Assembly: GCF_035083965.1 (NCBI RefSeq)
Contig: NC_089738.1
Span: 18,812,734 to 18,876,733 of the forward strand
Source: Branchiostoma lanceolatum
Lineage: Eukaryota > Chordata > Leptocardii > Amphioxiformes > Branchiostomatidae
DNA length: 64,000 nt
Direction: 5' to 3'
Positions 1 to 54,597 of this stretch are shown piece after piece. Position 1 is the first letter of the stretch. Every line of letters starts with the position of its first letter. The translations under genes and the position numbers were made by a program. The notes beneath the pieces were generated by a model. It saw nothing but the letters and a program-made list of their open reading frames with translations. It was not told the DNA's origin and ran no database searches.

Positions 1-206
1 CACTGAAAATCGTTTACATAAAACAGTACAACTCTGCGCTGCGACGGAAAATACTTTTACGAATTCTAGCCAAGTGTTCAAAAATTGTTTCTCAAAAGAG
101 AAGTTAAGGTGACCACTGATGATTTAGTTGCACTTGTACTGTTTACTATTCAATGTAGTTAGTTAATATGCAGATTTCTTATGTTCTCTTTTATATCTAT
201 TTTCAG

Positions 207-17390
<17,184 letters not shown>

Positions 17391-17777
17391 AGTGGGAACA
17401 ACTTAAACCTCGTGTCGGTATTCGGGCCAGCGTGAGTGGTCTCCTCACCTCACTTTACCTCACCTGTGTGCCATAGTCTTGGGCATTTTTGTGCTCCATC
17501 TTCAGTATCAATATACACGTCTAAAACATTGTACCATTGTACTCTTGAGAGGACCTTGTGATGATCATATCTTTTTTTTCATCCTTGCTTTGTTATGAAT
17601 ATTGTGTCTGGATCTTTGACACTAGGTATTAGAAACTGCACCTCTGACTTGTATTCAACCATTACCATTACTTCTTATACTTATGAAGATTGTGCATTTG
17701 TAGATTGTCCTTTATATTGCTTGTCGTTTGTAGATCTGTCAAAGACAATCTCATATTTACAATATTCAATAACGTTT

Positions 17778-17783
17778 AATAAA
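17778..17783 (+). promoter_or_regulatory. Candidate poly(A) signal of gene A
   Basis: AATAAA, 388 bp after the stop codon of gene A. Confidence 0.45.
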
Positions 17784-17977
17784 TGAATTAGATAAATATG
17801 AATATTATTAATATTTTTTTGTTATTATCGTCTGTGAGTGAGTACATGTATACTATCACTAGTAGTCTAGTCTTCCAAACAATTACCCAGTAAACGACTT
17901 TCACGCCAAAGATATTGAATATATTGATGTTTTTTTTTACCAAAACAAAGCAAAGAGAAAGCCAAAAAATTTGTCAC

Positions 17978-17983
17978 TTTATT
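17978..17983 (-). promoter_or_regulatory. Candidate poly(A) signal of gene B
   Basis: TTTATT on the plus strand (AATAAA on minus), about 490 bp past the stop of gene B. Confidence 0.4.
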
Positions 17984-18095
17984 CTGCCATTGTATAGAAA
18001 TGTAATTGAACAATATAGTACCAGCTCTATTATGGGCTACCACCCGGCACCATTAAAGAAATAGCACAAAAACAAAAAATGCTGACATTTCGAGT

Positions 18096-18355
18096 CTGTA
18101 AGGTCACGTGACCTACAAGTATGTGAGTGGTCATCAGAACCTCACGAAGGTTGCAGAACGGACAGACGGACATTCAAACAGACCTGTTTTCTGTGCAAAA
18201 GTTTAGATGTTAGCGAAAGCAAATAGAATGACTGACGTCATGTGTGTGTAAGGTCACGTGACCTATGTGAGTGTCATCAGACCCTGATGAAGATTGCAGA
18301 ACGGACAGACGAATGTTCGGACAGGCCTGTTTTGTTAGTAAAGCAAAGTTTTGGT
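18096..18355. repeat. Imperfect 110-bp direct repeat with AGGTCACGTGACCT palindromes
   Basis: Segments 18096-18207 and 18244-18355 share taaggtcacgtgaccta, gtcatcaga and gcagaacggacagacg. The palindrome is an E-box (CACGTG) inside an inverted pair of AGGTCA half-sites. Probably in the 3' untranslated or flanking region of gene B. Confidence 0.75.
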
Positions 18356-18473
18356 GGTGATCTTAGAAGACTAACCACAGAGTGTGCGTAATGACGTGGT
18401 TCCTGTTGTTGACCCCATGTTGACCCCTAGAATGTCCTTGGGAACGTGATACTTATTGACGTGTTGGTAACCT

Positions 18474-30358
<11,885 letters not shown>

Positions 30359-30473
30359 GGCTTGAGGATTGTCACAGCGTCTTCAGAAACTTAAAGATTT
30401 CCCCTTACTGCCTTCATCACACAAAGGTCGATGAGTCCTATGAGACGCCCACTCAACTAGTGCTAACCGGACG

Positions 30474-30481
30474 CTATATAG
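30474..30481 (-). promoter_or_regulatory. Possible TATA box of gene B
   Basis: ctatatag on both strands, 116 bp upstream of the ATG of gene B; the transcription start is unknown. Confidence 0.35.
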
Positions 30482-33400
30482 TTCATTAGGTCAGACCCAG
30501 GTCAGGTTACCGATAGTTTGGTTAATGATTAAGATTAGTTTGGTTAATGGTTAAGATTTACGTAAATGTAGTGGTTGCCCACACTGTGAATGGATGACTA
30601 CATTCTTAACTAGAGTTCCACGACCTCATACCTTCGCCGACTGATGTTAGCCTTTTCGAGTGAATGCTTATCACTCAGTATGTAAATAAGCTCCTCGATT
30701 GCATGAATTTCAAGTGATCCTTTTCTCTATACAAAACACAGCATTAAAGTAAAATCTTAGAAAAGAGGGCCGTTGTAGCATTTCCTCATATATTATGTAA
30801 ATGAGGCCATCATGATTTATGTCTGATAACGTCCACATTTGATTATCTCCCAAACGCCACAAGAATGAAATCCCATCATTTACCACTCTGGAATTATAGT
30901 ATTTTGTCATAAATTATGCAAATTAGGTATTCATTTTCCTCTCTTTCTCAGTTACATGTCACGTGTTTGACTACAATGGAATGCAAGGGTTTGTATACTT
31001 TTTCACATCACAGATCCTGATTTGCATGATTCTTATACGATCATGTAAATCATCACTCAAACTATGTACATCCCTACAAATCATGACGATCCGTCATCAC
31101 CTTCTTGAGTTACTAGTATTCTCTTTCAAAGTTTAAAACAAACCCATACCTATACCTACACGAGTTCTCCCAAGAGTTATAAAAATAATCACTGTAAGAA
31201 TGTTTTTGCTTAATTGGTATCATAACTTTTATCTTTACTACAGAAAATAAGGCAATTTGTTGGCAATTTATTTGCTTCAATTATGCCCTTATTTTCATAG
31301 TCGAAATATCAATCAGTTTTTATCAAACCTATACCTTCCAACAGGGAGAGCGTTAGATCGTAAGGCTGCTGTGTTTAAATGCCCGTGTGACCTCCCTGAC
31401 CCCAAAACAGAGCCCTGCACCAGGTAAGTAAAGTATCACATGTGTCCTCCAGGGGCGTCTCACAGGGAGCCTGCCCCGGTAAACTAGGTCACCTGTCAGT
31501 GCAATTTAACCTGAATATATAGACTTAAAAATAGCAAATTGAAAGGGAATTGTAGAAATGTCCTTATGAATTATGTTAATGAGGCCTTGTCATGCATGAT
31601 TTTTGTCTGATATTGTTCACCTTTACTTAGCTTCCTAATGATACAAGAATGAAATTCCAATCATTTACTATTGTGATATTTTCAATTAGTATTTTCTCAT
31701 TAATTATGCAAAATAGGTAGCTATTAGCATTATTGGTATCTATCGATACCTCTCTCTTTTTCAGCTATATATTCACTAAATATCATGCAGAACCATCAAC
31801 AGCTTCTCGAGTTGTCCTGTCAACAAACAAATACGCATACATAAACAGCCCACTGCAGCACCGCAGGAAAATGCCATGTGACCCATTTTTGAAGTTGAGC
31901 TTCGTTTTCACAATCTCTACATACCCACCAAAAATCATGCAGATCCATCATCAATACGTTGAGTTATGTTGTCTACATGCAAACACACTAACAAAAAAAG
32001 TCCACTGGAGCACTTTAGGAAAACGCCAGGTTTACCATTTTCGAACTTGACCTTTGTTTTCACAACCGCCACTTACCTACCAAAAATCAGCAAGATCCGT
32101 CAAAGTTCTCTCGACTTATGATCTCGACATACATACGGACCCACTTTACAGCTGGCGTAACCGATAACATAACCTTACCGCGAATGCAAACATTCCCGGC
32201 GAAGGTAACAATCTTTTCTGATGAGAAGAGCCAACTGGGGATGTATCCAGGTCCAGCTTTTTATAGCGTGAGCCACTGCCACGTGTGGCAGAACATCTAC
32301 TTAAACCTACCGTGCAACGATTATGATATTTCACACATACTGGCAATCAAATACTACTTGCAATGAGTGGTAGTCTCTGCATGGACTTGATTTGATTTGA
32401 TTTGATTTATTCGGACTTACGATAAGTTTGAAAAATGAAACAACGTGCCTCTGTGGCGTTCTTCCACCTTCATGTTACTGTCTTGGCTTATGTTGATACA
32501 TACCTGGTATTCGATTTGTCTAGCTCTTTTAATATAACCGGTAAGTTGCTTCGCGATGTAACACACCAGGTTTGAACTTGGGTAAGTAAACGCTGCGTAG
32601 GCCGGACTGAATGCGTTGATCCATATACACCGGGGCATACTCTTAGCCTCCACCAGGCCTTCAAAAGGGGCTGTGTATGGTAGAATTTTGGCAAGGCAGT
32701 GTTTCTAATTGCCAGGCGAGTGATCCCGCGGTAAGGATGGCATTTGCTTTTTTTGGCTTTTACTGCGCGGCAAATGGCAAACAATTATCCATATTTGGTC
32801 ATATGTTAACTACTGCAAGGGAAGTTGGTCTAGTGGAGAGTAATTTTCATCACTGATAAGTCAGGAAACGTTCTTAAGGTGTAAGGTGTTCTTAAGCATG
32901 GGTCCTGCAGCTTGATACTAGTATCAGATTCCAACTCTCGACCCCTAAGTCTACAGACAGGGTCATTAACCTCTAGACGAGACATGCTCCTGTGCTCGTG
33001 TCGCCTAACATGACCCAGGGTAATAGTTTCTTGTTTTCGCTGCAAAAGCGCGCGACTCATTAACTTTCTTGAAATTTTGAGCAGACCCCTGCTGGCAAAA
33101 ATGAATCACGTACGCTCCAGACTCATAAACATATATTTATTCATTTCTGCCCACATAGCGGCGTAGCAATCGGCTTTATTCTGCTTTCTCGGCTGAGTTG
33201 AAGCCACGGGTGTCCAAGTAGCCAAGGGCACATGTATTACTGATATGATAAAGAGCTAGCCAGTGCGGTCGGAGGTAATAGACTTCGGCCATTGCATGCT
33301 TTGGTGTGGTCGAAGTGCATCACGACGAATGTGACGGCATCTTTAATGTGCTTGTGGTGTAGCCTTTCTTATGCACGCAAGACTGATTATCAAGGTTTGA

Positions 33401-33510
33401 GGTCCTCTGCAAAAGACTGCAACCCTTACTAGTAGAGTTCAGATTTAGATCAAGCTTGTTTGAGATTAGCGCTGTGGTTTATTTTCTGTCTAGTTACCCC
33501 GGTTACGGCC
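30482..33510. other. Intergenic region between divergent genes B and D
   Basis: No gene supported. Segments 30768-30945 and 31557-31735 are copies of one dispersed repeat (tatgtaaatgaggcc, ctgataacgttcac-like, taattatgcaaattaggta). Two related short repeats, with caaaaatcatgcagatccat-like wording, lie at about 31930-32000 and 32070-32130; related wording occurs near 58120. No open frame has homology I recognise. Confidence 0.5.
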
Positions 33511-36500
33511 ATGGCTTACGAGCAGGCAGCGCTTGTCAGAAACCCTCGGTGCCTTATCGAAGCGCACCCGCCTGTGGCGCCAAGCGGGCTGCGGTTCACG
33601 GCAAACCGATCGTACGAGATGGCGGAGCCGGTGAGGCCGCACTTTCGGCATTTCGAACTTGTGCAGCCGGTCGCAAGTTCAAGTTCAAGAGCGACCTGCG
33701 AAACTCGCTTCTGGTGCGCCCCGGGCCCTGTCAACGACAAAACGCAAGACGTCAACCTACGGGTGGTGGACAAGTTCGTCGTTAACATGCCCTACGAGAG
33801 CTCCGACGCACCGCCGCAGACGCTGAACATTGCGGGCGGGGCGCGTTCGGAGTCGCCCTCGCCTGTGCTGCCGCCGCGGGCCGTTCACGTTGACCGCGGG
33901 GACGGGGTCCTTACGGAAGCCCGACCGCCGCCCAGTGTTAACGTTGATCAGGCGGACTCGATTCGCACTGAAGCCCGTTCACCGCCCCGGAGCTTTCACG
34001 GTGGCCGTGCGGGTGGGGTCGGCACAGAGACCCGCCCACCTGCCAAAGCCCACCCGCCTCTCGAGGCCCGACCGACTCCAGAAGGGCAACCGTTCTCCGA
34101 ACCCCGGCCACCTGACGCTTGTGCCTTCCCCGAAGCCCAACCGCCAACTGAGACCAACCCACCACCCTCGCCACCGCAAGACACCCATGCAGATAAAGCA
34201 GTTGAAAGGCCAGCCACTGTACCTCGTCCTCTTCAAGGTGAAGAAACAGACGACTCAGACCCGGGGCACCCTGGTCCCTGTGGTACCTCAGACAGTGGTA
34301 CACAGGAGGGCCCAACACGCGTACGGCGTGGTAACTGCCCGGGTCCAGGTCAGTAATAACGTTTTTACCATATTTCAGAACACAACATTCCATAGTTTTC
34401 CACAGCAGCTACAGGTAGTATGTATAGCCACATCAGGGGCAAAGGTAGTGTTGGTAATGCAGTTGAACAAAATAATACCCAAAAAGATATAATGCTGGTC
34501 GACAAAGATTTGTTGGAAAGTTTGCGGGAATGGTATTGAATAAGTGTGTATTGCAGGGTAAAACATGTGTTTCTACCAGACCGACGTTTCGGCGCGGGGA
34601 CTGTCTGTCACCTCCGCAGGGCACCGGCTACGTCACCTTCGCACTACAGCTAGGTGTCGCTGCTGCAGTGTGAAGAATGCGGTACCAAAAGTGACTGATA
34701 TCACCCTTCCTCATCACAGTTTATGTCCGGAGTAGATTTTCTGATCAATACAGCCTCCTTCATCCAAAGAGTCCATCTACATGTTGTCTCCTCCGTCTAT
34801 CACCTTAGCCCAGTCCCAGTCTATAGCATAGTCTTTTTTTAAAGATTTTGTTCTGATGTGGTCTGTCACCCGATGAAACTATTCACGGAAGCATGTATCT
34901 CATATTTCTACAGAGGACAAAGAAGAAGAGGTCGGTCTTTGGGGTCAGATGCTACGTCATCTGAGGTCACGGCCTCTGCTGAAGTGCCTGGCCGTCATGG
35001 TCGTTGCCATGGTGATACTGATGATTTCATCCATCATCCTCGCGACGCTCATTCATGCCACACATTCTGCTGACTCGACAGTAAGAGCTTATCAATTTTT
35101 ACCGCTTCCAAATATGACCTGGTCACTCGTTTGTTAATGGCCACTAGTAGTAAAGTAATAATTATACGAAAAATTACAAAAAAACTTAAAACCAGCAAAT
35201 CTTCAGGTAGAGCATGAGTCCTCTTTGATTGAAGTAAGTCATCATCAAATTACGAGTAACATAATATAATCGTTGATATTTGAGGCAAATACAAGCGGTC
35301 TAAAGTGCCCATAGCATAATCGTATTTCATACAATGACGGCCACACCTAATCTCCATGTAGACAAGTAGATCTACCCATTGATCTACCACAGTATCAATG
35401 GGTGAAACAATTTCATGGATACTATCTTACACCGTTCAATCTGCTTGGAGATCAAACCACTGCCATAACCACAATCAGCGAGCGTGTTGCCCAGGTTGGA
35501 TTTAACGAATGAATGAAAGACCTTTATTGTGCATGTAAACATTTACAGTAGACAAACGTGTTATCAAAATAAGCTAGTCCAGTAGAGTCGACTTCTTCTC
35601 GCTTCTTTGTACATGTATAAATGTATGAACAGACAATATTTCTTATACAAGGATTAGCCAGGCGTAATAAAAATATGAATTTGTCTGTTGCAAATCTCTC
35701 AAGTCACAGTAGACAGGACTCTTCATGCTCGGGATATTGGGTAAATACTCTAAGTTGCCACAAAAAGTGGCTACAGTTGCCTGTTAGTCTTCAGAAAGAG
35801 GACTAGTACATGTACATAGTGCAGGTTTGACTGTACCCATTTTTCTAAGAGTGCTGAGAATCAGTTCAAGAAACTTTATGAGAGAGAGAATGGTTTAGAG
35901 AATGGTTTATTGATATAAAAGCATTTGCAGCACACATGCTGAATTGCAGCCTTTGTACAAACGTCCGTCCTGTACATATTCTCAGGACTTAATAAAATTA
36001 ATTACACATTGGATAAAAGTGTGTCAATAACATGACAATAAAGTTAGGCGTCTATGTTAAAAGTCAATCTAAAACATTAATATTCATAGCCATTTAACAG
36101 CAGTCATTTAGCAGGCTGACGCAATATGGGAGAGTACTATTTTTCATGCGTTGGGTCCGACACTTATACTGACTGAGTTTCATATTGTTCCTGAGAGATC
36201 TCTTGTGTACGTCCCCCCTGCTTGCTGGCAGCCAATCTCGATATCTGTCGCTGTTCTTGAGGGATTGGGCAAACCTAAGGCAGAGCTCGTCGCGTCTGTT
36301 ATCTAATCTGGTAAGGCCACTGGTGTTCAGAGCCGTGTTGTAACAGTGATATTCGGGGCCAAGTATTACTCGAAGTGATCTTTTCTGCACCCGTTCGATC
36401 TTCAATGACAGATCTCTGGTCAGCCCAGGATGCCATATCACACACGCGTACTCAAGAGCAGGCCGCACAAAACCAATGTAGATAAGAATGAGGTCACTTG

Positions 36501-39500
36501 TGTCCAGTCCATGTTTCTTCAGGATTCTCAGCACATAGAGTCTCTTGCTAGCTTTCCCGACGATCGAGGTGACATGGTCGGTCCATCTCAGGTTGTGCTG
36601 AAGGATTACTCCGAGGATCCGCGCTGCTTGAACCACTTCAAGATGAGAGGGACCGATAGTGATTTCCGGCGGTGGGGGTGGGTTTCGTGGGTATCCATTC
36701 AACAACAACAAAACTAGTTAGCGCCAGACAACGCTACTGCTTTGCTCGTTTTTTTAGTAATAAGTCTGTTGTGTACAGCATATGCTTCCTATTTGGAATT
36801 CCTCTTTCTTTCCTTATAATAAGTCTGTTGTGTACAGCGTAACATTTTACCCCACAGCCAGAAGCAACAGCGCCCACGATCAACGTCTCCACCCACTCTG
36901 GCCGGTGGCTTTCCGGGAGTCTGGTAGGCGTTTCCTTTAATTTTGTGGGGGTGTTTACACTCACGTGACTATGACGTGTTTTCCGGGAATCGTGACGGTC
37001 TGGTAGGCGTTTCCTTACTTTTGGGTGTTTTCACTCACGTGACTAAGACGTAAATGTTTTTCGGGAGTCTGGTAGGCGTTTCCTTTGATTTTGTTGGGTC
37101 TTTACACTCACGTGACTTACGGTGACTATGACGTAAGTGATGTCTGCCATACTAAACGATTAAACCAGGCAGCAAGTCAGGTTTATGTATGTAATCACAT
37201 TCACGCATATGTAATCAGGGCATAACAAACATGGAACGTTATCATAGTTCAAATCTTTTTGTATTTTTGAGACCAAAATTCTTGTGAACATTGAAAGTAC
37301 AAGGCTCTTCAGGGAGATCACAGAGGAACTGAAAATCATTTTAAAGCAGCGAAACGACGTTTTGTTATGCAGCGAACCAACATCTCATACTTCACGAAAC
37401 GATTTTCCATGTAGCAAAACTGTAGCGAACAGATAACGTAGCGTAACGACCAGCAACCTCTCAAATAGATTTCAAAGGTAAGGGAAATATTAGTCCTTTG
37501 CCAGGAGATTCTGTCCTTCTAGTTTTCTTACAGCATCATCTTGTTCTGACGTAGCTCATGCCGACCCAAGGCGTCACGTTCGGGACACATGGGAGAAAAG
37601 ATGGGGGATAAAATCACGATCAATAGCGACAACTAGCCATGAATGTTAATATTCAGACATTTTAACTGTTTTCTGTGTTATTTAGGCCAAAGAATAATTT
37701 CCATCCAATCATCCTCCGGTAAACATGGAAAGTAGAAAGCCCTTCTGGTAGATAACCAGAAATAACGTTCAAAAGTAGCGAAGTGGCATCTGCCATGTTG
37801 CGAAACGACTTATGACATGAAACGAAACGAATTGCAGTGAACTAACTGTGAAGGGCAATGACCTGTGACCTTTCAGAATGAAGTAGATAGGAAATATTCT
37901 GCATTTGCCAGGAGATGTTGTCCTTCTTGTTTTGTTTCTTTAAAGTATCATCTTGTTCTGACGTAGCTCATGCCGACCCAAGGCGTCGCGTCCGGGACGC
38001 ACGGGAGAAAAGATGGGAGATCAAATCACCCATCCTCCACAAACAACACGGACAAAACTGGTAAGATAATGCACGAAAATATTTACGTAAACTTAATCTA
38101 AACGTTCAAACTTTCCATGGGACACAAGGAAACTGTGGCTCAACTTTCCTTGACATGCTTCATTCTTGCCTTCTGGTGGCAGGTAGCTTTGGCCTTCGGG
38201 AAGAAGTGATGTTGGTTTGGGGCCCCTAGCTGTGAAATCAAAATTAGTGATGGAATGTTGAAATGAATGTAATTCTGCCAAAGAATGGTACTTTCATAGA
38301 TTAGATATATGTAGAAAGGGTTGAGAGGACCATTGATTCAAATCGATTATGCTATTTACAACATTGTTTCCTCAACCAATGAGACAAAATAAAACAAGAA
38401 GTTTCCAAGAGCTCCAAATATCTCACGGAGGTATGAGATATGCGACCTCATTTTTTTCGTTCGCAGCTACAGAGATAAAGGGAGGAGGCATTGATGACGA
38501 CATAATCATGTTTGGCGGCACGGGCTCGGAGCCGGGGCAGTTCCGGGGTCCGAACGGAGTCGTCGCTTCAGCAGACGGAGAGATCTTCGTGGCGGACATG
38601 CACAACCGGCGGATTACAGGTAGCGTGCGTAGTTTAGCGACCCTACCTCTGGAACTAGAATTCGGGTTCGATCCCGGCTGTGTAGCTTACCCGACATGCA
38701 CGCTACCGGAAAGGGTCGCAGTGCTCAGGCCGTGACGTTAAGCCGTGGTCCAATGTTCATAGTGCTTGTCGAAAAGAGCTAGTAATTTCCCCGTACAATG
38801 AACCTGACAATAGTAAATACTGTACATAGCGCCTGTCTTCTCTGTCACGACAAGTGGAAGATTAGCTCTTCTGTTCATTGACTTCATTTGAGCAAAACTG
38901 GTTCGAGATCACTTTCCTTTCCTTTCGACAGTCCACAACATGAACGGAACGTTCCTCCGCCACTTTCCCACGTCACTACCCGGGTCGTCGAAGAGGATGA
39001 ACCCCCACGACGTTACCATGGATACGAGAGTGGGTTCTGATCACCTATGGGTCGTGGGGCGGAGCTGGGTGGCCGACCATGTTGTGCAGTACAGCAGGTA
39101 AATAGCACATTGTAATCTGTAAGGCCAATTAGGATGTTTGATGTTCTCTCTTCTTTTTAATGCACAGTACAGCTGCCAAATGTGCTTTAAACAAACCCAT
39201 TATCATCGTTATTATCATTATCATCACTAATATCATTATCATCATTATCATCATCATTATCATCATTATCATCATCACTATCATTATCATCATCATTATT
39301 ATCATAACTATCATTAATATCATTATCATCATTATCATTATTACTAGTATTATTGTTATTAGGACCGGGTCGGTCTTGGGTGGCTTTACGCTAAACAAGA
39401 CGCAGTCCTACAGAGGGATCGCCTTCGACGCGCGGCGAGGCAACATTCTATTGTCGGAATCGAGAGAAGAGCAAAGCTGTGTTCTAGTGACCGACCCAAA

Positions 39501-39903
39501 TGGGACGGTCGTGCACACGCTGACGCATCCGGACATGAACGAGCCCTACGGCGTGACGGTGGACCAAGCCGGACGCAGCTTTGTCTCCGACGTGTCAGCC
39601 GACACCGTCTTCGTGTTCAACCGCTATGGAAACTTCCTGTACAACTTCGGAAGCTACGGGGTCGAGGACGGCCAGATCATGCGGCCTAGCGGCATCTGCA
39701 CCGCCCGGCTCGGTCACATCGTCGTGGCGAGCAGCGCGACAGTGCGGCTGGAGCTGTTCACGAGCGGGGGCGAGTACGTCCGCAGCCTGCCGGCGGGCGG
39801 GCAGATGCATAGCCCCGACGGGGTAGCCGTGGGGCCCCGGGGAAGACTCATCGTGACCGACTCCACAGACGACACTGTCTACATATTTCCCACATATGAC
39901 TAA
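33511..39903 (+). CDS. Type II membrane protein with Pro-rich cytoplasmic domain and NHL ectodomain (gene D)
   Basis: Seven exons in frame, 674 aa: 33511-34348, 34914-35080, 36858-36923, 37967-38060, 38467-38619, 38932-39097, 39363-39903. The start ATG sits in a strong context (GGCCATGGC). Residues 1-279 are Pro/Glu/Arg-rich and poorly ordered; a membrane helix lies at about 301-326 (CLAVMVVAMVILMISSIILA). A short stalk with one NNT glycosylation site follows. From about 398 there is an NHL propeller (IIMFGGTGSEPGQFRGPNGV, VADMHNRRI, YGVTVDQAGRSFVSD). With a basic membrane-proximal tail (RHLRSR) and no signal peptide, the propeller should be extracellular. Its ligand is unknown. The short exon 4 uses an unusual acceptor, ctgacgtag, chosen because it alone keeps the frame; that exon is the least certain part. 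Confidence 0.85.
35880..36715 (-). mobile_element. 5'-truncated LINE, CR1-like, in intron 2 of gene D
   Basis: Minus-strand frame 36711-36094 encodes the C-terminal part of a reverse transcriptase protein: ARILGVILQHNLRWTDHV, then YIGFVRPALEYACVIWHPG, RVQKRSLRVILG and LRFAQSLK, ending in a stop. There is no ATG at the 5' end, which is truncated. The 3' part ends with aataaaccattctctaaacc, resembling the short 3' repeats of CR1 elements. No target-site duplication found. Confidence 0.85.
36907..37140 (+). repeat. Tandem repeat carrying the donor of gene D exon 3
   Basis: Three units of about 75 bp share ttccgggagtctggtaggcg (exon end plus donor), then cactcacgtgact and atgacgt. The first unit is the real exon end; the others are intronic duplicates. 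Confidence 0.85.
37320..38060 (+). repeat. About 420-bp tandem duplication containing gene D exon 4
   Basis: 37490-37625 and 37905-38040 are close copies (ccaggagat..., catcttgttctgacgtagct, catgccgacccaaggcgtc); weaker similarity extends about 170 bp upstream. The downstream copy holds the exon used in the model. Confidence 0.85.
37555..37611 (+). pseudogene. Dead duplicate of gene D exon 4
   Basis: Same acceptor and codons as 37967-38060 (LMPTQGV...GTHGRKDG) but with an in-frame TAA at 37609-37611 and no matching donor, so inclusion would truncate the protein before the NHL domain. Confidence 0.7.
39185..39362. repeat. (ATC/ATT)n microsatellite abutting gene D exon 7
   Basis: About 175 bp of ATC/ATT triplets runs directly into the acceptor (ttattag) of the last exon, replacing a normal pyrimidine tract. 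Confidence 0.88.
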
Positions 39904-41102
39904 TACTTCGGTCCCGATTGGAAAAAGGGTCCCCGACGGGTAATTCACGGGCTACTTTGGCACTTTCGAGCGTGACCCTTACGTGGTCCCGTGGGACACC
40001 CTGCGGTTGTCGGATATTTTTGGGCCCGGCCAGGATCCCGAATCAATTTAACTCAGACTTAAATTGAACGCGGGACCCGGTAACAAATAGACGCCGTGAG
40101 CAAATCGTGCGAGCATCGGCGAAAAATGCTGTCACCAGGTCTCATTTGGATGCGGTAAAAATTGATTAGCTCTGACTGTCGAGTCAGCAAAATGTCGCGA
40201 CTTTGGGACCGAAGCATAAGGCATGTACGTTTATTTGTGTTGATAAATACCATTATGAATACAAGACTGAACTTTGAAAGACCAACGCTTGGAAGAATTG
40301 GGATTATGTCTGCATAGACGATTCCTTACCTCCACCATTGTAAAAATGCAAACATTTGACAAGTATCAACTCTCTTAGTTTATTTGCTAATTTTGATGAA
40401 AAGCCAGGATTGGTCTATTATACATACATACTTCTACATGTTAGAAACTTTGGTTTAAATTACATCATACTTTCACATTCAAGTTATCATTTACACATGA
40501 ATAATTGCACTTAAACACCCGATCATTGGTGATTAGGGCGTTGATTAGGACGGTCCAAGAAACAGGCAAAATCTCTTTTGCCAACTGATTTTCTGTGTGT
40601 ATCATTATCTACCCGTTTTTACTGATTTGTGATGTTCATAAATCCAAAGCAGCAGCGTAGTCCTTTCTTACGAGATCACTTCTGTAAAGAAAGTCTTACA
40701 TTTTTTTTAGATCTTGACAACACAATATTAACAACTCTGTCCGTCGGGCCCACTACATACTGGCATAGTCGAACTTTATAAACCATATAGACACATCCGA
40801 TAACTATGTAGTCTTTAAGACTGGCGACAGGAGAAGATATGTCGTTGCCTGATGACAGTTAAGATGAACATTCATTCAAAGTTGCTTTTTTCCACATTTT
40901 AAAAGACACTAAAAATTCACTTTTAGTCACTATTTTCATTATGTCTTTGTCTAAATTACATAAAACAGTGTAGTCACTAAAATTGAGACTGTGAATTAGA
41001 ATTTGGAAGATGACGTTAAGAGTCAAGTTTAAAGTGATCGGGTTTGTGTCCACATTATGTTGTCTACTGTGCTGCTTAAACGAATCAACAAGACGATGGC
41101 CA
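39904..41102. other. Convergent 3' region of genes D and C
   Basis: No gene seen. AT-rich; presumably 3' untranslated sequence of both genes. Confidence 0.55.

Positions 41103-54597
<13,495 letters not shown>

Larger units (their letters stand above)
17391..18473. other. Convergent 3' flanks of GH31 genes A and B
   Basis: No coding region. Holds the two candidate poly(A) signals and a duplicated 110-bp segment (18096-18355); the remainder is AT-rich. Confidence 0.7.

Noticed and set aside
33460-33510. Signal-peptide-like extension upstream of gene D (LALWFIFCLVTPVTA)
   Set aside because: It starts at TTG with no ATG in frame; the ATG at 33511 has an excellent context and the protein has its own internal membrane helix.
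36094-36711. Independent host gene
   Set aside because: The protein is a truncated LINE reverse transcriptase C terminus lacking a start codon.
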